Source: Pseudomonadota bacterium (GTDB taxonomy: Bacteria; BMS3Abin14). From it: DNA of 5,505 bases. The position numbers and the translations under genes are program-made. Shown piece by piece: positions 1 to 5,505 of this stretch (position 1 is the first letter of the stretch; every line of letters starts with the position of its first letter). The stretch spans positions 1 to 5,505 of the forward strand of contig DAOVVW010000093.1 in the NCBI GenBank assembly GCA_030636965.1. Reading direction: 5' to 3'. Under the pieces are notes generated by a model that searched no databases, was not told the DNA's origin, and was given only the letters and a program-made list of their open reading frames with translations.

Positions 1-1500
1 AACCAGATCAACTGTTTCGTCGGGATTTATTTCTGGCTCTTCAATTGAAACGGAGGCATAAAGATATCCCATACTGCCGAGTTCTTGAAGAAGATCATCC
101 CTGCCCTTGTTGATCAACTCGGGCACATAGGGATCTCCTGCTCCGATCCCTATGAGTTCGCCGGTCCTTTTTTCCTGGATGGGGCTGTCCATCACATTGA
201 GATCTCTTACCAGATTTCGCGGTCCGTCCTTGACGGTCAGACGGATCATTACTTCCTGATACCCATCCCTCGCCAGGAAATTGTGGGGATGTCTGGTAAA
301 GGCAGTAGAGAGGAAACCCTCCTTCCTATACTCTCTCTGAAGATTCTCAAGCCCCTCTTCTATTTCTGTCTTTACGAATGGCACTCCCGGAACGATTCCC
401 AGAATACTTTTCAACCTCTCTTCAGAGAAAAACAGAGCACCCTCGACACGCACGTCTCCTATAGTGGCCTTAAAACCCCTGTCCACTCCAAGGGTTATGG
501 TCCGGTTTCCTGTTTCATCTTCACGATCTACCAGGTTCACTGCTGTTAACGGGTAACCCATTTTACGGTATCGATCAAGAGCATAGGCTTTAATGGATAT
601 TTTGGCCTTTTCGGGGGTCACTGACTTGATGAAAACAGATCTCATCCGCTTTAGGAGCTTTTCAGATTCCTTTTTATCATCCATGAGAACCTGTAATCTG
701 AAACCAGGGCCTTTATCTATATTGAATGTGACTACGACCCCATCCGGAAAGCTGGCATCCGGCCTGACAGTGTAGGTCAGAGCCGGAGTCAGAAACATCT
801 TCTTGCGCAGATGGTCTCGGATTCTCCTGGTACCAGCATCAAGTTCTTCACCGTCCAGTCTGTTGCCCGGCATGGAAGGGATAATGGAAAGCAGCTTCGT
901 ACGAGATATCCCGGCGTCCCCCGTTAACCTCACATCGGAGATAAACTGCCTTTTCCCCTCCTTGATTGTGAAAAAAACCTTGGACCGGTTTTGTACGTCA
1001 GTTACGAGACGGTAGGTGACCTCACTGCCGGTAAACCCCCTGAATCTGTAATAATCAGCGATTCTCTCGGCATTTCTTATCAGTTTGTCATCAGTGATCT
1101 CCTCGCTGCTCCTGAGGTCGACCTTACTTAGAAGCTTTCTGTCATCGAGGTAGAGATTACCCTCGAATTTGATCTTCTGGAGCCACTTTTTCGGATACAG
1201 GGAATATTTAACAGCGACTCCCCCCAACGAATCCCTTAACAGGACTTCCACCCTTTCGTAGAGTCCCGTTCGGTAAAAATTAACGATCCCCTCCCGGACA
1301 AGTTCCGGCCTCAATTGGGAACCTTCTGAAAAAGGAACAAGGGCCCGAAGTTCCCCCGGTGAGATCTGGACCCCTTCGACTTCGAGTCGCAGAACGGTCC
1401 TGCCGGCTGATCTAACCAGGGTGGGAGCCTCGGCAAAAGCGGCAGAGGACATCAGTATTGGGACCAGGATCGTGTGGAGGACGACAGAAAGGGATCGCAT
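1..1500 (-). CDS. Omp85 family outer-membrane assembly protein (BamA/TamA-like), N-terminal 500 residues, six POTRA-like repeats; 3' end outside window
   Basis: I translated the minus strand from ATG 1500-1498 to the window edge: 500 codons with no stop. Residues 1-23 look like a Sec signal peptide (MRSLSVV, a hydrophobic stretch, then SSAAFA before EAPT). The rest divides into six POTRA-like units at about 36-101, 105-182, 186-261, 265-340, 343-426 and 430-500. Each has the beta-alpha-alpha-beta-beta pattern, and five of six carry a Gly next to a Phe, Tyr or Leu at the usual turn (G79, G155, G315, G395, G478; M235-F236 in the third). Omp85 proteins use periplasmic POTRA domains to receive partners and a C-terminal 16-strand barrel to insert outer-membrane proteins; the barrel would follow beyond base 1. 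The start overlaps the tamB stop, which argues for a TamA role with TamB. BamA proper, usually with five POTRAs, remains possible. No Shine-Dalgarno is seen before the ATG. Confidence 0.9.
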   Translation of the reverse strand, partial: MRSLSVVLHTILVPILMSSAAFAEAPTLVRSAGRTVLRLEVEGVQISPGELRALVPFSEGSQLRPELVREGIVNFYRTGLYERVEVLLRDSLGGVAVKYSLYPKKWLQKIKFEGNLYLDDRKLLSKVDLRSSEEITDDKLIRNAERIADYYRFRGFTGSEVTYRLVTDVQNRSKVFFTIKEGKRQFISDVRLTGDAGISRTKLLSIIPSMPGNRLDGEELDAGTRRIRDHLRKKMFLTPALTYTVRPDASFPDGVVVTFNIDKGPGFRLQVLMDDKKESEKLLKRMRSVFIKSVTPEKAKISIKAYALDRYRKMGYPLTAVNLVDREDETGNRTITLGVDRGFKATIGDVRVEGALFFSEERLKSILGIVPGVPFVKTEIEEGLENLQREYRKEGFLSTAFTRHPHNFLARDGYQEVMIRLTVKDGPRNLVRDLNVMDSPIQEKRTGELIGIGAGDPYVPELINKGRDDLLQELGSMGYLYASVSIEEPEINPDETVDLV

Positions 1501-1502
1501 CA
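1498..1502 (-). promoter_or_regulatory. TGATG stop-start overlap coupling tamB to the Omp85 gene
   Basis: The tamB stop TGA (1502-1500) shares its last base with the ATG (1500-1498) of the Omp85 gene. The bases just upstream contain no convincing Shine-Dalgarno, so translation of the Omp85 gene probably depends on ribosomes finishing tamB. This makes the fate of ribosomes at the upstream TAG matter for Omp85 expression too. Confidence 0.7.
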
Positions 1503-2003
1503 CGGTATTTCAAACTGGAGATTCAGGTCCAGACCGTAATCCCTTTCACCGCGCTGCTCCCCAATGAGGGAAAGGGACTTCGTTACCCTGTATTTGACCA
1601 GAACTTCCTGCTCCTCGCTGGCAAGAATGGGAGTTGAGTAGGTAAGTAAAAATTTTTGGCTCAATTTCTTGTCAACCTGGATCCTCGTCCTCCGCTCACC
1701 GCTCGATGAAACGGAGGAGGGATTGATCGAGAACCGGTCGAATCCGGTGACTTTCTCAACCTCAGTTTCCAGTTTTCCCCTCAGTTCTTTCGTCAGCAAT
1801 AGTGTAGCCTCCTCCGCAGACAACCCTGCCCTCGAAGCAAAGGCCTCCTCACCCACAGCGCCCCAGAGCAGAAGGGAAGCGATATCAGCTTCGCTGAGAG
1901 CGGGGTCGGAAACAAGGTCGAGATCGATTTTTTCAGGCACACCGTGTGCAAACAGTTCGATCCTATAATCGGTTACCACCCCCTCCCGATCAAGCGCCGT
2001 CAC
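1500..2003 (-). CDS. tamB: C-terminal part of the TamB domain (DUF490), same frame as the upstream tamB part, after the TAG
   Basis: This is a 167-residue frame from GTG 2003-2001 to TGA 1502-1500. It carries the hallmark of the TamB end, SDPALSEADIASLLLWG (residues 32-48), comparable to SDPAMSQQEALSYLLRG in E. coli TamB. An amphipathic segment and alternating beta strands follow, ending in YGLDLNLQFEIP, typical of the TamB C-terminus that contacts the Omp85 partner. It is in the same frame as the 1107-residue part. The 25 codons between TAG and GTG also read as TamB (VTSGSVGFLNP, then IEPNFDFSGRTE), so the coding region truly continues from 2078 and the GTG is only a possible restart. On its own this product would lack any signal sequence and would stay in the cytoplasm. 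A non-functional remnant is an alternative, but it shows no further stop or frameshift. Confidence 0.82.
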   Translation of the reverse strand: MTALDREGVVTDYRIELFAHGVPEKIDLDLVSDPALSEADIASLLLWGAVGEEAFASRAGLSAEEATLLLTKELRGKLETEVEKVTGFDRFSINPSSVSSSGERRTRIQVDKKLSQKFLLTYSTPILASEEQEVLVKYRVTKSLSLIGEQRGERDYGLDLNLQFEIP

Positions 2004-2009
2004 TTCGGT

Positions 2010-2016
2010 CCTTCCT
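2010..2016 (-). promoter_or_regulatory. Possible internal ribosome binding site before GTG 2003
   Basis: AGGAAGG lies 6 bases before the GTG at 2003-2001, a good match and spacing for a Shine-Dalgarno site. It could let ribosomes that terminate at the TAG about 60 bases upstream restart and make the TamB C-terminal part. The same bases encode S-G-R-T in the continuous TamB frame, so the match may be chance. Confidence 0.35.
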
Positions 2017-2078
2017 GAAAAATCAAAATTGGGTTCGATGCGTTTGGGGTTGAGAAACCCTACGGACCCGCTGGTAAC

Positions 2079-2081
2079 CTA
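2079..2081 (-). other. tamB: In-frame TAG (amber) codon inside tamB
   Basis: The minus strand reads TTC TAG GTT at this point. The distance from the TTG start (5402) to the GTG at 2003 is 3399 bases, a multiple of three, so there is no frameshift: one amber codon alone separates the two TamB parts. If it were decoded, the protein would be 1300 residues with the amber residue at 1108. Aligned by eye with E. coli TamB, it falls in the strand just before the V-x-x-G-x-x-x-F stretch of the terminal domain, where E. coli appears to have a variable strand residue. It is the only TAG in about 1800 translated codons across tamB and the Omp85 gene. One base change from GAG, CAG, AAG, TTG, TCG, TGG, TAT or TAC would create it. 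Mutation, base-call error and recoding all remain open. Confidence 0.93.
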
Positions 2082-5000
2082 GAAAACATGGCCCCTGTAC
2101 TCCAGGGAGCCTTCTGTCATCTCGAACCGCCCCGTCAGCACAGGTGCCGATGCTGTGCCTCTGAGGTGGAGGTTGCCGGAAGCCTCCCCGCGAACCAGTT
2201 TAAGTTCCACCAGCAGGGGAGAGGCGGTAACCATTTCGATATCCAGGCTGAGCCATTTACCCTCAGCCTTCTCACCGTTCCCCCTTTCTGGTTCCTCCTT
2301 GACGACTTTATTCTCCCCAATGAAAGCTAAGAGGTTTTCGATATCGACTTCACGGCTGTAGGTACCCTGATCCATGTAGATGGTCCCTCTCAGGAAACCC
2401 AGCCCGTCGGAGAATTTGAGACCCAGATCAGCCCGGTTGATTGTATCCAGACCCTTCGGATATTGGATCGGTAAATCCTCTGCCTTCCATATGAGTGACC
2501 CTTTAACAGGCTTAAAATTGGACATGAACAGTTCTCCCGACATCCACAACCTGCCGCCTTCTGGCTTACCCCGGATCTCACTGATACGCAGCCTGTTCCC
2601 AACGATCTCAAGCTTCCCTACCAGATCACTGACTGGAAGAGCGAAGGGAATATGAGCCACGCAATCGGCCCCAAGCAGCTCGCTGGTACCGTTTAAAACA
2701 GGTTCTTTGATGCTCCCCGTGACCTTGATTTGTATAAGCGCCTGACCGGAAAAAGAATCAACTGTCGGCTGGAGGAAGGTCAGACCAGCGAGATCGATGC
2801 GTCCATCCACATTACCCTCGATACCCGCGTCAGGAGCGATGCGGAGGGTGCCCTCGATAACCGATCCACCAGAACGCAAGGGTAATTTCGCGAACCGGAT
2901 GCCGGTTTCAGAGTAATAGTCAAAGGGAATCTCGTCCTGGGAGTTAAAGTGTATCCCGTTGATTGTAAAATCCGCGTCGGTGATGATCCCGTCCACATGT
3001 GTCTTGCGGACGTTGGTAAGTGTCCCCCTGGCGTCCGCCCGCACGGAAATACTTCCTGAAACCACGTTACCAGGGATGCCGACGCCAAGAAAGTCATTGA
3101 TCCCCATCAGGTCTATGGTGGACGGAGTGAAGATCGTACTCGAAAAGGGAAATTCTTCCCGCAGGTCAACGCTCGCGACGGCAGATAGTTCCCCATCAAG
3201 CAGGCCTGCCCTCGCTTCCACTTTAGGTCCCCTGAAGAGAAATGTTCCCTTACCGGAACGCCATGCCCTGCCTTCATAGGTGATTTGATCCCAGGAAAGA
3301 TCTGTCCTTGCGTGCAGTTCGCTGCCGTCCAGTTTTCCTGAAGCCTCACCCGTCAGGGAGATCTCCCCCCCCAACGGCACCCTGATGATCTTGAGGTACT
3401 GCACTCCATCAACCAGGATCGGATCCAGTGTGTGAAGGTTAACGGAATACTCATCCCCCTTGATGGATCCGGACCCTTCCAGGCGTCTCCCATCTTTTAA
3501 AACAGCTACCTTGTCGACTGTTAATACATTTCCCATAAACTTACCCGCCAGGGAAATTTCATCAAAGGATTCCCTCAGTATCCGGCCAGACAGCAATGTC
3601 AACCTGCCTTCGCCTTCCCAGCCGGACCCGGTCGAGGATACGAACAGATTCCCCCCCAGCTTCCCCCTTACCTCAATATCAAGGTCTGCAGCCTCCAGCA
3701 GATCTTCGATCTGGCCATCCGTAACGCTGATGTTCGCCCAGGGTTTTTGACCGTCACCATTGAAGGGCAGCAATGCCCGCCCCACCAGGACGCACGACCC
3801 GGCCTCCAGGGTGAGCATCGGGAGGCTAAGCCCTGTGCTGTCCAGATCCACATGGGCTTGCAGCAGATCACCCCTGAATTGATTCCAGGAGGGTTTCAGA
3901 AGTTCCAGGTCCAGGCTGGCCTCCACATTTTCCCAACTCCCCTTTATGACCCCGTCCAGGACTATGGATCCACCCAACTCCTCCAATCCCGGCACATCAT
4001 GCCAATTCGCGAGGTATTTATCCTCTAGGGATAAATCCAGGAGGGGGCCATCCGCCGACAACGTACCTCCAAGCTCAAGTTCCATACCACCCGACCGGGC
4101 AGTTAGGAGAAGATCATAAAGAGAACCCTCCTCGTAACGGCCTGAAAGATCAAATTCCATGGTGCGAAGGGAATTATCTCTTACAGGAACCGCTATTTCA
4201 CCTTCCATGGCGATGGCAGAGGCACCACCGGACAGCTGCCCATTGATCATAAGATCGGCGCTCACGTAACCTTCCGTAGAATCTGTTTTTCCGCCTACCT
4301 CTTCCAGAACCTTGTGAAAAGGGTACTGTTGTGTCCGGATGCGCATGGCGAAAGGAAGATATCGTTTGAAGTACAGGTCGACCTCTGCAAGAAGTTCCTC
4401 ACCTCTGTAATCGATCTTTCCCTCTCTGAGAGTACAACCTTCGGGATCCAGATGGATGTCCGCATTTATTCTGCGTAAGGTCCGATCGGCGACACGGACA
4501 TCTGCCCCGTCCAACTGTCCTCTGAAAGAGGGTGAGGACAGATCTCCACCTACATGGCCATCCAATGTTATACGCCCATCACTGGATGGGATCAGCCATG
4601 GAAGTTTACCTATATCCATGCTGACAGATAAATCACCGGTTAAACCGGCTCGCCTTCGGAAGGGAAGAGTGCCGGACAGTTCAATTGTAATCGGTCCGGT
4701 ATCAATTCCGATTTTCGACACCCGTAACTCATCGGGAGTCACTGCCAGTACACCGGAAAGGGAATCAATGGTTACTGTACGGCCCTCAGGAAAAACCCGC
4801 CAGGCTATGTCACCCTCCTTTGCCCTGAAGTTGATTGTCCTCCTGTCAGGGGGGTCAAAGCGGTTTCGCGCGAGTATAATAATGACTCCATCCAGTTTTA
4901 CGCTTAGACCCGCCGGAATATCATTATATGAAAGGTCCACATCCAGAAAGACCACGTTCTTTATCTCAAACCCTAGTCTGGCAGATCTTCTCCTGGTACG

Positions 5001-5402
5001 GGGTTGTGTCTGCCAGAAAGGGAAAAGAGGATCCACGGCAACCGTCCCGTCTTCATGGCGAACAATATCCAGGGACATACCCTCGAGTTTGAGATCCTTG
5101 ATGATGATCTTACCTCTAAAAAAGGCAAACGGATCGATAGCCACAAAAAGTCGTGAAACCGATATGGAGTTGCCGGATCCTTTGAGATCTCTCAAGGTCA
5201 CATCTGTGAGGGTGATACGGGTCAGAAGGATGTTACGCTCGAGTTTTCCGAGCTTAACATTAACCCCTAAATGTTTCTCGGCCTGCTCGATGATACTGTT
5301 CCTGAGCCACCCGTCTACTGCCGGGCTTGAGGCGACCTTCATCCCGACAGTGAAACCTGAGAGGATGAGAACGATGAAAAATGCCAGGATGCGTCTTTTC
5401 AA
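2079..5402 (-). CDS. tamB: TamB-like translocation and assembly module protein, main part up to an in-frame TAG (1107 residues)
   Basis: TamB proteins are anchored in the inner membrane and cross the periplasm as a long hydrophobic beta-groove, working with an Omp85 barrel in outer-membrane protein insertion or lipid transport. Residues 5-21 form one hydrophobic signal-anchor after MKRR. Residues 35-125 resemble the AsmA/TamB N-terminus, with phrases such as LFVAIDPFAFFRGKIIIKDL (85-104) and LKLEGMSLDIVRHEDGT. The remaining roughly 950 residues are repetitive short beta strands rich in G, D and L, with no catalytic motif, as expected of the family. The TamB C-terminal domain (DUF490) begins roughly 200 residues before the stop and is cut by TAG at 2081-2079, although the same frame continues as TamB. 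The start is TTG: an in-frame TAA lies two codons upstream, and the anchor follows at once. A weak GAG ribosome site sits 6 bases before it. The gene lies 18 bases after the upstream gene, in the same operon. Confidence 0.88.
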   Translation of the reverse strand: MKRRILAFFIVLILSGFTVGMKVASSPAVDGWLRNSIIEQAEKHLGVNVKLGKLERNILLTRITLTDVTLRDLKGSGNSISVSRLFVAIDPFAFFRGKIIIKDLKLEGMSLDIVRHEDGTVAVDPLFPFWQTQPRTRRRSARLGFEIKNVVFLDVDLSYNDIPAGLSVKLDGVIIILARNRFDPPDRRTINFRAKEGDIAWRVFPEGRTVTIDSLSGVLAVTPDELRVSKIGIDTGPITIELSGTLPFRRRAGLTGDLSVSMDIGKLPWLIPSSDGRITLDGHVGGDLSSPSFRGQLDGADVRVADRTLRRINADIHLDPEGCTLREGKIDYRGEELLAEVDLYFKRYLPFAMRIRTQQYPFHKVLEEVGGKTDSTEGYVSADLMINGQLSGGASAIAMEGEIAVPVRDNSLRTMEFDLSGRYEEGSLYDLLLTARSGGMELELGGTLSADGPLLDLSLEDKYLANWHDVPGLEELGGSIVLDGVIKGSWENVEASLDLELLKPSWNQFRGDLLQAHVDLDSTGLSLPMLTLEAGSCVLVGRALLPFNGDGQKPWANISVTDGQIEDLLEAADLDIEVRGKLGGNLFVSSTGSGWEGEGRLTLLSGRILRESFDEISLAGKFMGNVLTVDKVAVLKDGRRLEGSGSIKGDEYSVNLHTLDPILVDGVQYLKIIRVPLGGEISLTGEASGKLDGSELHARTDLSWDQITYEGRAWRSGKGTFLFRGPKVEARAGLLDGELSAVASVDLREEFPFSSTIFTPSTIDLMGINDFLGVGIPGNVVSGSISVRADARGTLTNVRKTHVDGIITDADFTINGIHFNSQDEIPFDYYSETGIRFAKLPLRSGGSVIEGTLRIAPDAGIEGNVDGRIDLAGLTFLQPTVDSFSGQALIQIKVTGSIKEPVLNGTSELLGADCVAHIPFALPVSDLVGKLEIVGNRLRISEIRGKPEGGRLWMSGELFMSNFKPVKGSLIWKAEDLPIQYPKGLDTINRADLGLKFSDGLGFLRGTIYMDQGTYSREVDIENLLAFIGENKVVKEEPERGNGEKAEGKWLSLDIEMVTASPLLVELKLVRGEASGNLHLRGTASAPVLTGRFEMTEGSLEYRGHVF

Positions 5403-5408
5403 GGTTTA

Positions 5409-5411
5409 CTC
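5409..5411 (-). promoter_or_regulatory. Weak Shine-Dalgarno core for the TTG start of tamB
   Basis: GAG sits 6 bases before TTG 5402-5400 within the 18-base gap after the upstream stop. It is a short match, but nothing better is present, and the in-frame TAA just upstream of the TTG rules out a longer N-terminus. The next in-frame ATG (residue 21) would destroy the membrane anchor. Confidence 0.4.
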
Positions 5412-5420
5412 AGACCCCGG

Positions 5421-5505
5421 TCAGCTATTGCCATCGCTGGGAAAAGGAAGACCAAGGAGTTCCATCACCATCTTGATATCCTCCCAGACATCACGTTTGG
5501 CATGC
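5421..5505 (-). CDS. C-terminal 27 codons of an unidentified upstream gene
   Basis: The minus strand from 5504 reads HAKRDVWEDIKMVMELLG and continues LPFPSDGNS to a TGA at 5423-5421. The frame is open to the window edge, and the composition is that of a soluble, partly helical protein end. The stop lies 18 bases before the tamB TTG on the same strand, so this is most likely the preceding cistron of the same operon. The fragment is too short to recognise a family, and I assign no function. A chance open frame cannot be excluded from 27 codons, but the close spacing and lack of any other upstream candidate favour a real gene. Confidence 0.55.
   Translation of the reverse strand, partial: HAKRDVWEDIKMVMELLGLPFPSDGNS

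Noticed and set aside
85..549. 154-codon plus-strand reading frame opposite the POTRA region
   Set aside because: It lies wholly antisense to the well-supported Omp85 frame. Its predicted protein is low in recognisable pattern (many S, P, H, Y), has no family resemblance and no good ribosome site.
593..1015. Two short plus-strand frames (60 and 70 codons)
   Set aside because: Antisense shadows of the Omp85 gene with serine-rich, featureless translations.
1669..1968. 99-codon plus-strand frame opposite the TamB C-terminus
   Set aside because: Serine-rich shadow of a frame that carries the TamB motif on the other strand.
2003..2081. Frameshift as the cause of the split tamB
   Set aside because: Counting bases shows the two parts are in the same frame; only the TAG separates them.
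2079..2081. Selenocysteine-type recoding
   Set aside because: Selenocysteine uses TGA, and this codon is TAG. TamB also has no redox site that would call for it.
2079..4028. Several frames of 60-106 codons on both strands within tamB
   Set aside because: All overlap the long TamB frame, lack conserved motifs and have shadow-type composition (R, P and S rich).
5403..5420. Promoter or terminator between the upstream gene and tamB
   Set aside because: Only 18 bases are available, and they hold no hairpin or -10/-35 pair.

Overview
The window reads almost entirely from the minus strand as one tightly packed operon piece from a Gram-negative (double-membrane) bacterium. In transcription order, right to left, it holds the last 27 codons of an unrecognised gene (5505-5421), a tamB-type gene (5402-1500), and the first 500 codons of an Omp85/BamA-TamA family gene (1500 to beyond base 1). 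The gene content requires an outer membrane. The tamB-then-Omp85 order, moderate GC content and many-POTRA partner would fit a deltaproteobacterium (Desulfobacterota) or a related lineage, but that placement is inference.

The notable feature is in tamB. Its reading frame is interrupted by a single TAG codon (2081-2079). Before it lie 1107 codons with a TTG start, an N-terminal membrane anchor and long beta-rich AsmA/TamB repeats. After it, in exactly the same frame and with no other stop, 192 more codons carry the conserved end of the TamB domain and stop at TGA (1502-1500). Read through the TAG, the product is 1300 residues, close to the 1259 of E. coli TamB. The stop falls inside the conserved terminal domain, and the sequence on both sides still looks like TamB. 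The options are a recent nonsense mutation, a base-call error, a two-part TamB with internal restart at GTG 2003, or decoding of UAG by suppression or as pyrrolysine.

The Omp85 gene starts on the last base of the tamB stop (TGATG), so the two are probably translationally coupled. It encodes a signal peptide and six POTRA-like repeats at about 80-residue spacing; the beta-barrel lies outside the window. TamB spans the periplasm from the inner membrane and works with an Omp85 barrel in outer-membrane protein insertion or phospholipid transport, so these two products are expected to be physical partners. No RNA gene, mobile element, CRISPR array, promoter or terminator is visible. The only intergenic space is 18 bases (5420-5403). 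The plus strand holds only shadow reading frames.
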